Assembly: GCF_024701375.2 (NCBI RefSeq)
Contig: NZ_CP113910.1
Location: 6,200,001-6,264,000, forward strand
Direction of reading: 5' to 3'
Length of the DNA stretch: 64,000 nucleotides
DNA from: Streptomyces sp. KMM 9044
GTDB lineage: Bacteria; Actinomycetota; Actinomycetes; Streptomycetales; Streptomycetaceae
Position numbers and translations under genes: made by a program. Positions 1 through 9,021 of the stretch are shown here, one piece after another. The first letter of the stretch is position 1, and every line of letters begins with the position of its first letter. The notes under the pieces were generated by a model that worked only from the letters and a program-made list of their open reading frames with translations, made no database searches and was not told where the DNA came from.

Positions 1-1713
1 GTGCTGCTGACCCACCACGACGATCATGAGCGGGCCTGCCGGGAGTTCTCTTGGCCCCGGCTCACCGCCTTCAACTGGGCCCTCGACTGGTTCGACGTGG
101 TGGCGCGCACACCCGAGCGCCGCGATGCGACCGCGCTGCACGTGATGGACCTGGCGGCCGGCACGGGCGGTGACACGTCCCTGACGTACGCCGAGATGTC
201 CGAGCGCTCCGGCCAGGTCGCCACCTGGCTGGCGGAGCTGGGCGTACGGCGGGGCGACCCGCTGCTGCTGATGCTGGACAACCGGGTGGACCTGTGGATC
301 ACCCTGCTGGCCGCGCTCAAGCTCGGCGCGGTGGTCGTCCCCGCCACCACCCTGCTCGGCGAGGACGACCTGAGCGTCCGCATGCGGCAGGCCGGCGTGC
401 GGCACGTCGTGACAAGGGCCGCCGACACCCCGAAGTTCCGCCGCATCCCGGGAATCCGGACGAGGATCGTCAGCCTGTCCGCCACTGACGGCCGCGCCCC
501 CGAGGGCTGGCACGACCTGGCCACGGCCCCTCGGGTCGGCTCCGCCTTCCGGCCCGAGGGGACGACCCTCGCCACGGACCCGCTCTTCCGGTACTTCACC
601 TCCGGCACGACCTCCCGGCCGAAGCTGGTGCAGCACAGCCACGCCTCATACCCCGTCGGTCAGCTGACGACCATGTACCTCGTCGGCCAGCGCTCCGGCG
701 ACACGCACACGACGATCGCCCAGCCCGGCTGGGCCAAGCACGCGTGCAGCATGGTCTTCGCGCCGTGGTCCGCCGAGGCGGGCGTACTGGCCCTCGCGCA
801 GCCCCGCTTCGACGTCGAGGCGACACTGGACGCGCTGGTCAGGGGCGAGGTGACCACGTTCTGCGCGCCGCCGACCGTCTGGCGCATGATCGTGCAGCAG
901 CCACTGGACCGGTGGAAGGTCTCGCTGCGCGAGGCCGTCTCCGCCGGCGAACCGCTCAACGCGGAGATCATCGAACGGATCCGGAGGGCCTGGGGGGTGA
1001 CCGTCCGTGACGGCTACGGGCAGACGGAGGCCACCGGACTGGTGGGAAACCCACCGGGCCTCCCGGTCAAGCCCGGGGCGATGGGCCGCCCGCTGCCCGG
1101 CTACCGGGTCGAACTGCTGGGCCCGGACGGACTCCCCGCAGAGGAGGGAGAGATCTGCCTCGACGTCACCGAGCGCCCGCTGGGCCTGCTGACCGGTTAC
1201 GCCGACGACGAGGGACAGCCGCTGGACCCCTGCGCCGGGCGGTGGTACCGCACCGGGGACGTGGCCCAGCGGGACGTCGACGGCTACTACACCTACGTGG
1301 GGCGGCAGGACGACGTCTTCAAGTCCTCCGACTACCGCATCTCACCGTTTCAGTTGGAGAGCGTGCTGCTCCAGCACGAGAGCGTGGCCGAGGCCGCGGT
1401 GGTGCCCGCGGCCGACGAGAGGCGACTGGCCGTGCCCAAGGCCTACGTGACCCTGGCCGCCACCGCCGAACCGTCGCGCGAGACGGCCACCGAGCTGTTC
1501 ACCTTCCTGTCCACGCGCCTGGCTCCTTACCAGCGCATCCGCCGGATCGAATTCGCGGAGTTGCCGAAGAACTCCTCGGGCAAGATCGAGCGCTCCGTGC
1601 TGAAGGCCTTCGAGACGTCGTCCGGGCAGCGGAGGGACACCGAGTTCCGCGAGGAAGACCTGCTGAACCGACGCCTGCCGCAGCAGGACTCATCACCCGT
1701 CGTACCCAACTGA
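1..1713 (+). CDS. AMP-dependent acyl/aryl-CoA ligase (may begin upstream of window)
   Basis: Member of the ANL superfamily, which activates a carboxylic acid as acyl-AMP and usually transfers it to CoA. The P-loop-like motif YFTSGTTSRPKLVQ lies near residues 198-211, YGQTEATG near 338, YRTGDV near 415 and the C-terminal catalytic lysine context KNSSGKIE near 523. At 570 residues the length and N-terminal style fit medium-chain or benzoate-type acyl-CoA synthetases rather than an NRPS A domain, since no carrier domain follows. The first codon is GTG at base 1, so the true start could lie outside the window. It is followed 26 bp later by an O-methyltransferase gene. The first C domain of the NRPS resembles EntF, which accepts an aryl starter, so supply of a starter acid is a reasonable but unproven role. 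Confidence 0.85.
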   Translation: MLLTHHDDHERACREFSWPRLTAFNWALDWFDVVARTPERRDATALHVMDLAAGTGGDTSLTYAEMSERSGQVATWLAELGVRRGDPLLLMLDNRVDLWITLLAALKLGAVVVPATTLLGEDDLSVRMRQAGVRHVVTRAADTPKFRRIPGIRTRIVSLSATDGRAPEGWHDLATAPRVGSAFRPEGTTLATDPLFRYFTSGTTSRPKLVQHSHASYPVGQLTTMYLVGQRSGDTHTTIAQPGWAKHACSMVFAPWSAEAGVLALAQPRFDVEATLDALVRGEVTTFCAPPTVWRMIVQQPLDRWKVSLREAVSAGEPLNAEIIERIRRAWGVTVRDGYGQTEATGLVGNPPGLPVKPGAMGRPLPGYRVELLGPDGLPAEEGEICLDVTERPLGLLTGYADDEGQPLDPCAGRWYRTGDVAQRDVDGYYTYVGRQDDVFKSSDYRISPFQLESVLLQHESVAEAAVVPAADERRLAVPKAYVTLAATAEPSRETATELFTFLSTRLAPYQRIRRIEFAELPKNSSGKIERSVLKAFETSSGQRRDTEFREEDLLNRRLPQQDSSPVVPN

Positions 1714-1739
1714 TCCACGAAATGAAGAGGGGGAACTCC

Positions 1740-2516
1740 GTGTTCCATCGCAAGGACGTAGTTTTCAAGAAGCCGTCGATCTTCCGGCCGGGAATCGAGG
1801 AGTACGCGGAGGCTCATTCGACGCCGTCGTCCGAGGACCTGGAGGAGCTGCACGCCGACACCGAGCGGCTCTGCCCGGAGTGGGCGGACATCGCGACGTC
1901 GTCGGCGCAAGTGTCCTTCCTGTCGATGCTGGTCGACACGGTCGGCGCCAGACGCATCCTGGAGATCGGCACGTTCACCGGCCACGCCACCATCGGACTC
2001 GCCGCCGCGCTGCCGGACGACGGTGAACTCGTCACCGTCGACAGCTACGTGGCCGACGAGCGGGCGCGGGACCTCGCCCTCAAGGCCTTCGCGCGCAGTG
2101 CCCACGGCCACAAGATCAAGCTCGTGGAGGCCGACGCGCTGGAGACCCTGCGTACCCTGGAGGGCCCGTTCGACTTCATATTCGTCGACGCGGACAAGCC
2201 GAACTACGCCCAGTACTTCGACACGATCCTCGAACGCGGGCTGCTTGCCGACAACGGGATCCTCGCGATCGACAACACCCTGTGGGGTGGCATCGTCGTG
2301 GACTCGCTGACCCAGAAGTCCGAGGACGCGGACCGGATCCTCGCCGCCGGGGACGAGCAGCAGGCCGTCAGCGGTGACGAGTGGCTCTCCACCATGCTCA
2401 CCGAATGGGGCGCCTATGTGGTGGCCTTCAACGACAAGGTGGCCAAGGACCCGCGGGTGCGGGCCGTGATGCTGACGGTCAAGGACGGCATCACGCTGGT
2501 CCGGCACGCCCGCTGA
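1740..2516 (+). CDS. SAM-dependent O-methyltransferase, CCoAOMT/catechol type
   Basis: About 258 residues and homologous to the caffeoyl-CoA / catechol O-methyltransferase family, which is Mg-dependent and methylates vicinal hydroxyls. The SAM-binding motif I LEIGTFTGHATI and the metal-binding FDFIFVDADKPNY segment are both present, followed by LAIDNTLWGG, typical of the family. GTG at 1740 is chosen because AGAGGGGG at about 1726-1733 sits at good spacing. An in-frame ATG at 1722 precedes the ribosome-binding site and is less likely. It is probably co-transcribed with the ligase upstream. A catechol or other activated aromatic is a natural substrate, but nothing in the sequence fixes which. 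Confidence 0.88.
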   Translation: MFHRKDVVFKKPSIFRPGIEEYAEAHSTPSSEDLEELHADTERLCPEWADIATSSAQVSFLSMLVDTVGARRILEIGTFTGHATIGLAAALPDDGELVTVDSYVADERARDLALKAFARSAHGHKIKLVEADALETLRTLEGPFDFIFVDADKPNYAQYFDTILERGLLADNGILAIDNTLWGGIVVDSLTQKSEDADRILAAGDEQQAVSGDEWLSTMLTEWGAYVVAFNDKVAKDPRVRAVMLTVKDGITLVRHAR

Positions 2517-2530
2517 GACCCCCAGGACAT

Positions 2531-2565
2531 CGATGCCTCGGGCCCCGCGCGGGCCCGAGGCATCG
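2531..2565. terminator. bidirectional hairpin terminator
   Basis: A perfect 15-bp inverted repeat (2531-2545 and 2551-2565) with a 5-nt loop stands between two convergent genes, the O-methyltransferase ending at 2516 and the KAS III-like gene ending at 2580. It lacks a T-run, as is usual for Streptomyces terminators, and would serve both strands. Confidence 0.8.
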
Positions 2566-2579
2566 ACATGCCGGCCGGC

Positions 2580-3617
2580 CTACCAGCCGGGCGCCCGGAG
2601 CACCTCGAAAACCGCCGCCGTCCACAGATAGCCGATGCCCACCCCGATGGTGAGGATCAGGTCGCCCCGGTCGGCGCGCCCGCCGGCGAGCAGGTGATCG
2701 AGGCCCGCGAACTGGTCGCCCGCGCCGAGATGACCGTAGTCCTGCGCCCAGGCGTAGACGGTGCGCTCCGGGGCGATGCCCAGCTGGGCGACGTAGGAGT
2801 ACTCCACGATGGTCCGCCCGATGGCCGGGTGCACCACGAACGCCACCTCTTCCAGCTTGGTGTCGGCGTCGGCGAGCGCCTCGCGTACGACCAGCTCCAG
2901 GCTCTCGCCGGTCCGGGCGATGACCTCGTCGTAGCGGAACGGGTCGGCCAGCAGGTAGTCCCGGGTGCGGGTGCGCAGGTCGACGGGCCACTCGGCCGGG
3001 TCGGGGCCGGCGGACCAGCCGCCCGTGCCCCGGTACACAGGCTCCAGCGCGGGCACGGAGCGGGAGGCCGTCGACCGCAGGCGCGCGACACCCTCCCGGC
3101 GGGACAGCACCACGGCGGTGCCGGCGTCGCCGTACACCTGCTGGTTCTCGGTGCGCCAGCGGTCCACGTAGGGCAGCCGGAAGGCGTCGCCCGTGGTGAT
3201 CAGCGCGGCGGTCGCGTCGGGCCGGGCGGTCAGCTGCGCGGCGGCCAGCTCCAGCGCGGCGAGGCCGCCGTTGGAGCCCTGCCGGATTTCGACCGCCGGA
3301 CCGTGCCCGCCGACCGTCTCCCGCTGCACGTAGTGGGCCGGGGTCCAGAAGTCCCGCCCCTGGTAGCCCATGCACCCGTGCAGCACCCACGCGAAGTCCT
3401 CGGCGGCGTGCCCCGAGCGCTCCACCGCCCGTTGTCCCGCCCGCGCCGCCAGGACGGCCGGCGCCTCGTCCTTTCCGGCGGTCCGCACCGCGCGGATGCC
3501 GTTGGACGCGTGCTCCTCGGCGGAGTAGCGCCCCGCCGCGATCGCCTCCTCCGCACTTTCCGCGTGCTCGGGGAAGTACGCCCCGGTGCCCGCCAGATAG
3601 AGATGGTTCCAGCGCAT
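2580..3617 (-). CDS. KAS III-like protein with Ser in place of catalytic Cys
   Basis: 345 residues with the thiolase fold of 3-oxoacyl-ACP synthase III. The position that holds the nucleophilic Cys in condensing enzymes reads IRQGSNGG, so it is Ser at about residue 115. The usual PHQAN histidine is kept in VVHPAIGR, while the GNTSAAS asparagine region reads YGHLGAGD. In the known family, Cys-to-Ser members such as DpsC act more like acyltransferases than decarboxylating condensing enzymes, so ester or amide acyl transfer is a plausible inference here. ATG at 3617 follows GGGAGGTCGCT. The gene lies 14 bp after the fused E1 dehydrogenase, so the two are one transcript and likely partners. Confidence 0.85.
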   Translation of the reverse strand: MRWNHLYLAGTGAYFPEHAESAEEAIAAGRYSAEEHASNGIRAVRTAGKDEAPAVLAARAGQRAVERSGHAAEDFAWVLHGCMGYQGRDFWTPAHYVQRETVGGHGPAVEIRQGSNGGLAALELAAAQLTARPDATAALITTGDAFRLPYVDRWRTENQQVYGDAGTAVVLSRREGVARLRSTASRSVPALEPVYRGTGGWSAGPDPAEWPVDLRTRTRDYLLADPFRYDEVIARTGESLELVVREALADADTKLEEVAFVVHPAIGRTIVEYSYVAQLGIAPERTVYAWAQDYGHLGAGDQFAGLDHLLAGGRADRGDLILTIGVGIGYLWTAAVFEVLRAPGW

Positions 3618-3631
3618 AGCGACCTCCCGGG

Positions 3632-5794
3632 TCAGTGGGCCTTCAGCAGTTCGTGGACCGCGGTGACGATGTCGGCGGTGCCGATGACCGCCTGCTGCTC
3701 CAGCACGGGTGTCACCGGTTGTACGTCGGCGCAGGCGAGGTACGACAGGCGGTGGACCCCGGCCTGCCGGCCCACGAGGTCGGCGATGAGCCGCGGCGCG
3801 ATCGACTGGCCACGTGCCGCGGGGTCGACGAACAGACCGTGTCCTCCGGTGCGGGCCAGGGACGACTCCAGGGTGGCCCAGTCCGTCGAGAGGGTGTCGA
3901 GCGCCCGCAGGTCCACGACCTCGGCCGAGCGGCCCGCCGCCGCCAGCTCGTCGGCGGCCGCCCGCGCCCAGTTCACCCCGATGCCGTACGAGAAGATGCT
4001 GACGTCGGTGCCCTCGCTGACGACCCGTGCGCCCTCCAGTGGCAGGCGGCGGGTGAAATCGTCCTCGGAGAGTTCGAAGACCTCGTCGTACAGCGAGGCG
4101 AACTCGATCAGCAGGACCGGGTCGTCGCACCGCAGCGCGGAGTTCAGCGTGCCCAGATACTCCCGGGGGTCGGTCGGGGCGTACACGCGCCAGCCCGGGA
4201 ATGAGGTGAACAGGCCGGCCGGATTCAGTCCGTGCTGCGGTCCGTAGCCGCGTCCGATCGGCACCTTGGCCCGCACGATCACCGGCGCCTGTGCCGTGTT
4301 GCCGTACAGCGCGCGGATCACGCCGATGTGGTTGAACAACTGGTCGGCGGCGATCAGGGCGAAGCTGCCGTACATCAGCTCCACGACGGGGCGCACGCCC
4401 GCCATGGCGGCCCCGCAGGACATGCCCACGAAACCGGCCTCGGAGATGGGCATGTTGACGATGCGAGAGCCGACCAGGGTCCGGTCGAGACGGCCGGCCT
4501 GCCAGAGCAGACCGCCGGGGTTGGCGACCTCCTCACCGAGGAAGACCACGTCGGGCGAGTGCCGCAGGGCGCCGGCTATGCCCTCCGCGATGGCGTTCTT
4601 GAAGGTCCACTTGGTGCGCGGTGCCTGCTCCTCCGTGCTCGCCCGCTCCTCGCGCTCCTCGCGCTCCTCGCGCTCCTCTCGCGCCTCCCGCGCGGGGCCG
4701 CGCAGCAGAGTGCGGACGTCCAGGACCGGCGGGACCGTGCTCGGCGCCGGCGTGGCGTCGAAGGCCCGCTCGACGAACGCCGTCGCGGCCGCGCGGATCG
4801 CCTCGTCCTCGTCGGCCGTCAGCAGTCCGTGGGCCATCAGCGTCCTCGGTAGCGAGGCCATGGGGTCGCGTTCCAGCCAGACGTCCTCCTCGGCCGCGCT
4901 GCGGTACCCGACGGCGCTGCCCCGCTCGGGGCCGGTGTGGTCGAAGTGCCGGTACGTCTCCACCTCGATGATCGCGGGCCCCGCTCCGCGCCGCATCGAG
5001 GAGAGGAGGTCCTCGGCCGTCCGGTGCAGCCCGGCGTGGTCACCGCCCCCGACGGTCGCGGCCCGCAGCCCGTGGGCGAGGCCCTGGGAGGCCAGCGGCA
5101 GGACGGCCGACGCCTCCTCGGGCCGGGTCGCCTCGGCGTAGCCGTTGTTCTCCATGACGATGAGGAGGGGCAGGCCCAGGACGCCCGCGAGGTTGGCCGT
5201 CTCGTGGAACGTGCCCTGGTTGACCGCGCCGTCGCCGATGAAGCAGACCGCGCAGGCGCCGGTTTCCCGGAGTCGGTTCGCGTACGCCAGACCGGCGGCG
5301 AGGGGTATCCCGCCGCCGACGATGGCGCTCGACCCCATGAAGCCGACCTTCTCGTGGCGCAGGTGCATGGAACCGCCCACGCCGTGGTTCACCCCGGTCG
5401 GGCGGCCCAGGATCTCGGCGAACGCCGAGGTCAGCAGCGCCTCCGCAGCCGCGGGCGGGGCGTCAGTGAGGGGGTTCCAGGCGTCCGCGACCGTACGGGC
5501 CAGTCCCTGGGCCAGGAAGTGGTGGTGGGAACGGTGGGTGCCGACCACCTGGTCGCCGTCCCGCAGGTGCCGGCAGACCGCCACGGCCACTCCTTCCTGG
5601 CCTATGGAGGTGTGCAGGGGACCGGAGACCTCGCCCCGGTCCGCGCACTGGAGCAGCCGCTGCTCGAAGGCGCGGATCGTGGCCATGTCGAAGAGCGTGC
5701 GCCGAAAGGCGGCCCGTCCGATGTACCGGAGGTCGGACGGCTCGCCGTGCTGGTGGGCGACGCGCCCCGAGGCCTCGATGTATTCGTTCCGCAT
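3632..5794 (-). CDS. fused E1 alpha/beta thiamine-diphosphate 2-oxoacid dehydrogenase
   Basis: 720 residues combining the alpha subunit (about 1-350) and beta subunit (about 395-720) of a pyruvate/acetoin/branched-chain dehydrogenase E1. The ThDP motif runs from FIGDGAVNQG to ENNGYAEA in the alpha half, and the beta half opens with TKWTFKNAIAEG and contains FLGEEVANPGG. The halves are joined by a charged linker made of repeated EER units, encoded by a 9-bp DNA repeat around 4645-4685. No E2 or E3 gene lies nearby. Split homologues such as AviB1/AviB2 use this chemistry to attach an acyl unit from a keto acid to a carbonyl instead of feeding a lipoyl complex, so carboligation is possible. ATG 5794 follows GTGAGGTCATCCTT. 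Confidence 0.88.
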   Translation of the reverse strand: MRNEYIEASGRVAHQHGEPSDLRYIGRAAFRRTLFDMATIRAFEQRLLQCADRGEVSGPLHTSIGQEGVAVAVCRHLRDGDQVVGTHRSHHHFLAQGLARTVADAWNPLTDAPPAAAEALLTSAFAEILGRPTGVNHGVGGSMHLRHEKVGFMGSSAIVGGGIPLAAGLAYANRLRETGACAVCFIGDGAVNQGTFHETANLAGVLGLPLLIVMENNGYAEATRPEEASAVLPLASQGLAHGLRAATVGGGDHAGLHRTAEDLLSSMRRGAGPAIIEVETYRHFDHTGPERGSAVGYRSAAEEDVWLERDPMASLPRTLMAHGLLTADEDEAIRAAATAFVERAFDATPAPSTVPPVLDVRTLLRGPAREAREEREEREEREERASTEEQAPRTKWTFKNAIAEGIAGALRHSPDVVFLGEEVANPGGLLWQAGRLDRTLVGSRIVNMPISEAGFVGMSCGAAMAGVRPVVELMYGSFALIAADQLFNHIGVIRALYGNTAQAPVIVRAKVPIGRGYGPQHGLNPAGLFTSFPGWRVYAPTDPREYLGTLNSALRCDDPVLLIEFASLYDEVFELSEDDFTRRLPLEGARVVSEGTDVSIFSYGIGVNWARAAADELAAAGRSAEVVDLRALDTLSTDWATLESSLARTGGHGLFVDPAARGQSIAPRLIADLVGRQAGVHRLSYLACADVQPVTPVLEQQAVIGTADIVTAVHELLKAH

Positions 5795-5863
5795 AAGGAT
5801 GACCTCACCCGTGGTGGCTGACGTGGATGGTGTGAAGAGGACCGAGCTCGGGGGTGGGTCGGT

Positions 5864-6616
5864 TCAGTCCTGGCGCAGTTGCTCGGTGATGTCCGCGACG
5901 AGAGCCTTCTCGCGCGGCACCACGTAGAAGTGGTCGCCTTCGAAGACCCGGAGGCGGAAACCGGCGGCGCTCACCGCGCTCCAGCCCTCCACGTCCGCCG
6001 TGGAGACCTCGGGGTCGGCGTCACCGCTGTACGCGGTGATCGGGCTCTTGACGGTCCGGACCTCCCGTGGCTGGTAGTCGCGCACCAGGCCGTAGTCCGC
6101 GCGGATCGCGGGAAGGACCAGCTCGCGCAGGGCCAGGTCGTCCAGAGCGGCGCCGCTGTTGCTGTCCAGCCGCCGTACGTCGGCGACCAGCGCCTCGTCG
6201 TCCAGGTCGAAGTGGTAGGCGGGCAGCAGCTGGGGGGCGGGGCGCGCGGAGACCATGAGCCGGTGGAGCGTGAAGCCGCGCCGTGCTTCCAGGCGGACGG
6301 CCGTCTCGTGGGCGATCGAGGCGCCCATGCTGTGCCCGAAGAAGGCCAGCGGCCGGTCCAGCAGCGGTGTCACCGCCTCGGCTATCGCGTCCGCGAGCGG
6401 CTCCATCGTCTTGATGAAGGGTTCGGCCAGGCGGTCCTCGCGGCCCGGGTAGCGCAACGACAGCACCTCCACGTCGGAGGGCACCTGTTTCGGCCAGTTG
6501 CGGAAGAAGCTCGCGGTGCCGCCGGCGTGCGGGAAGCACAAGAGCCTGATCCGAGGATCGCCGACCGGCAGATGGCGTCGGATCCAGCGGCTGGCGGGGC
6601 CGGTCGAAACGATCAT
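5864..6616 (-). CDS. type II thioesterase (NRPS/PKS editing hydrolase)
   Basis: About 250 residues of alpha/beta-hydrolase fold in the GrsT/TEII family, which remove aberrant acyl groups from carrier proteins. It shows LLCFPHAGG near the N-terminus, the nucleophile elbow GHSMGA around residue 95, YSGDADPEV and the C-terminal catalytic histidine in EGDHFYV. ATG at 6616 has GGAG seven bases upstream. It lies in the minus-strand operon with the FAD enzyme upstream (55 bp gap) and the fused E1 downstream (69 bp gap). No integrated thioesterase is seen in the NRPS, so this is the only hydrolase of that class in the visible part of the cluster. Confidence 0.93.
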   Translation of the reverse strand: MIVSTGPASRWIRRHLPVGDPRIRLLCFPHAGGTASFFRNWPKQVPSDVEVLSLRYPGREDRLAEPFIKTMEPLADAIAEAVTPLLDRPLAFFGHSMGASIAHETAVRLEARRGFTLHRLMVSARPAPQLLPAYHFDLDDEALVADVRRLDSNSGAALDDLALRELVLPAIRADYGLVRDYQPREVRTVKSPITAYSGDADPEVSTADVEGWSAVSAAGFRLRVFEGDHFYVVPREKALVADITEQLRQD

Positions 6617-6671
6617 GACGGGACTCCGGGAATCGGTGGGTTCGAGGCGGATACGGCTGCGGTGCCGGCGA

Positions 6672-7856
6672 TCAGTAGAGGAGGTCCAGCAGATCGGGCG
6701 TGTACAGATCCTCCGTCGCGCAGTCCCCGGCCACGGCGGCGAAGTAGCGCTCGGTGAACTCCGGCTTGCTCGCCACCGCCCGGAGCATGGCCAGCCGGTC
6801 CTTGCGCACGGTCAGCGCCGCGGTGAACAGCGTGCTCTGGTAACCGTCGACGAGCAGGTCCTCATGGCCTTCCGCGTAGGTCCGCAGGGCCTCCTCCAGC
6901 CGCGCCGGTTCGCGCAGGTCCTCCCCTACCGCCCCGGCGAGTGCCTCGGCCTGGAGGAAGGCGTCGGTGATGCCCTTCGCGGTGATGGAGTCCTTGTGGT
7001 GGGCGGCGTCCCCCACCAGGGCCCAGCCGGGGCCCGCTGCCCTGCGGAAGAAGTTCCGCTGGTCTCCGCTGCCGTAGAACTTGTCCGCCCGCTCCTGGCC
7101 CGCCATCCGGTCGTACAGCGTGGGGGCCGTGGTCCGTACGGCGTCCAGGTAGGCCGTCTCGACATCCGCCCGGACCCGGTTGAACTCGGCCTGCGGGAAG
7201 TACGAGGCGACCAGGGTCAGTCCGTCGTTCGTCGGGATCACGCCGATCCAGCGGCCGGGCGTCTCGTGCAGCTCGAAGTGGTCGGACACGCCTTCCCAGT
7301 AGGTGTAGTACGCGCAGGTCATGAGCGGGTCCTCGGCGACGAAGGGCGCCTTGACCGCCTCGGCCACCCGGGAGCGCATGCCGTCCGCGCCGACCACCAG
7401 CGCGGCGCGCTCCTCCATCACCGCGCCACCGGAGGTGCGGCAGCGCACGCCCACCACGCGGTCGTCCTCGAAGAGCACGTCCTCGACGGTGCAGCCCTCA
7501 CGGAACTCCGCGCCCGCCGCGACGGCAGCACGCGCGAGGATCGTGTCGAGGTGGTGGCGCCGCGGGGCGTACGCGGCGCGCTGCCCGGCCACCGGCCAGG
7601 AGCAGCCGGAGAGTTCGACGTCGGCGACCCGGTAGGTGACCCGGTCCAGCGCGGGGGCTCCCGTCGCGACGATGTCGTCCAGCACATCCCACTGGGCGAG
7701 CCGGGCGACCCCTGGCTGATGGATGTAGAGGGTGGACAGCGTGTCCCGGGGGAACGTGGCCCGGTCGACCATCAGTACACGGTGGCCCGCCCGTGCGAGC
7801 AGAAGGGCCGTCGAGGCGCCGGCGCATCGGGCGCCCACCACTATCACGTCATACAC
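6672..7856 (-). CDS. FAD-dependent monooxygenase-like oxidoreductase
   Basis: About 394 residues with a Rossmann FAD-binding start (VIVVGARCAGAS), VVGADGMRS in the middle and the second FAD motif GWALVGDAAHHKDS near residue 275. This is the architecture of class A flavin monooxygenases and geranylgeranyl-reductase-like proteins. GTG at 7856 is chosen because the FAD motif starts immediately after it and GAAGG precedes it, and a GTG 36 bp earlier lacks a ribosome-binding site. Hydroxylation or dehydrogenation of a precursor is the family role, and the substrate is unknown. It is distinct from the halogenase further right, because it lacks the WxWxIP motif. Confidence 0.85.
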   Translation of the reverse strand: MYDVIVVGARCAGASTALLLARAGHRVLMVDRATFPRDTLSTLYIHQPGVARLAQWDVLDDIVATGAPALDRVTYRVADVELSGCSWPVAGQRAAYAPRRHHLDTILARAAVAAGAEFREGCTVEDVLFEDDRVVGVRCRTSGGAVMEERAALVVGADGMRSRVAEAVKAPFVAEDPLMTCAYYTYWEGVSDHFELHETPGRWIGVIPTNDGLTLVASYFPQAEFNRVRADVETAYLDAVRTTAPTLYDRMAGQERADKFYGSGDQRNFFRRAAGPGWALVGDAAHHKDSITAKGITDAFLQAEALAGAVGEDLREPARLEEALRTYAEGHEDLLVDGYQSTLFTAALTVRKDRLAMLRAVASKPEFTERYFAAVAGDCATEDLYTPDLLDLLY

Positions 7857-8033
7857 GGCGTGCCGCCTTCGGATCCGATGGGATGAGTTCACTGAGGTGT
7901 TGGAGAGGTGCGCGGAGGTCGGGCCGAGCGTGAGCCGGCGAGGGGCCGCTCCGGGCCCGGTCCGGCGGGGCGGTTCCCGCTGGAGTTGATCATTCGCGCG
8001 AGAAGGTCATCCTCCAGGGGGAGTTGACGGGGG

Positions 8034-8912
8034 TCAAGTAGCTTCGGCCGGCGTCGGTGTGACGACCCGGGCGCGGTCCACGGCCGCCCGCACCGCCTCG
8101 GCCATGTGGTCCGACACGCCGTGACTCATCAGCGAGTCGATGCCTGCGGCCGTGAGCCCGCCGGGGGTGACCAGGGATGCCCAGGGTTCGGCCGACGCGG
8201 GGCCCGCCTGCCGGAGGAGGGCGGCGGCGCATTCGAGGGCCTCCACCGTGAAGAGCAGGGCGTGCTCCGGTGCGACGCCGGCGGCGCTCGCCGCCTCGCG
8301 GACGCCGGCGGCCGCGAGGGCGAGGAACGCCGCCCCGCTGCCGAGGGTCGACGCGGCCGTGTCCTGCTGGGACTCCGGAAGGGGCACGAAGGTGCCCAGA
8401 GGGCGCAGGGCGGCCGTGACGTGTTCCAGAGACTCGGCGGGGCTGGACGGCGCCGTGGAGACGGCCAGCACCCCGGACTTCTCCAGCGCCGCGACGTTGG
8501 TGGCCACACGGAACGCGTGCACCGGCGTGGGGCCCGCGGCCGACGTCAGCCGTGCCAGTGAGAAGCCCGCCACGAAGGAGACGACGTATCGGGCCGGCTC
8601 CGCCACCCGCAGCGCCTGGGCCAGGACGGCGTCGGCCTGGTCCGGGCGTACAGCGAGGACCAGGATGTCCGCCCCCGAGGCCGCCTCGGCGTTGTCCTCG
8701 CCGGTCGCGATCCCGTATGCGGCGGCGATTTCCGCAGCGTGAGCGCGGGACCGGGTCGTGGCTCGGAGGCGGGACGGGGGATGTCCGCCGGCGAGAAGCC
8801 GGGCCACCACGGTGCCGCCGATGTGGCCCGCTCCGAGAACCGCGACAAGCGGTACCCGATCATCGGTAAACGGAGTCCGATCATCCGTAAGTATGCAGCT
8901 AGTCTGCGACAT
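8034..8912 (-). CDS. pyrroline-5-carboxylate reductase-like protein (ProC family)
   Basis: About 292 residues. The N-terminal NADP Rossmann motif VAVLGAGHIGGT lies near residues 23-34, DILVLAVRPDQ follows, and the C-terminal ProC signature TPGGLTAAGIDSL is complete. The known reaction is reduction of a cyclic imine to proline. A dedicated copy in an NRPS cluster usually makes a substituted proline or other cyclic imino acid. The third A domain has a DVQ specificity core resembling proline-activating domains, so this enzyme may supply that residue. ATG at 8912 with GGGGGAT upstream is used, because longer readings run over the divergent acetyltransferase gene. Confidence 0.88.
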   Translation of the reverse strand: MSQTSCILTDDRTPFTDDRVPLVAVLGAGHIGGTVVARLLAGGHPPSRLRATTRSRAHAAEIAAAYGIATGEDNAEAASGADILVLAVRPDQADAVLAQALRVAEPARYVVSFVAGFSLARLTSAAGPTPVHAFRVATNVAALEKSGVLAVSTAPSSPAESLEHVTAALRPLGTFVPLPESQQDTAASTLGSGAAFLALAAAGVREAASAAGVAPEHALLFTVEALECAAALLRQAGPASAEPWASLVTPGGLTAAGIDSLMSHGVSDHMAEAVRAAVDRARVVTPTPAEAT

Positions 8913-9021
8913 TGATCCCCCATCAGTTGAGGTCCGAGTCTCCCACGACCGTGAAGCGGGGACCGGCGCAGGAGGTAGGCTCGCCGGTGAAACAAGGCGG
9001 TCCAGCAGGGGAAGTTCACTG

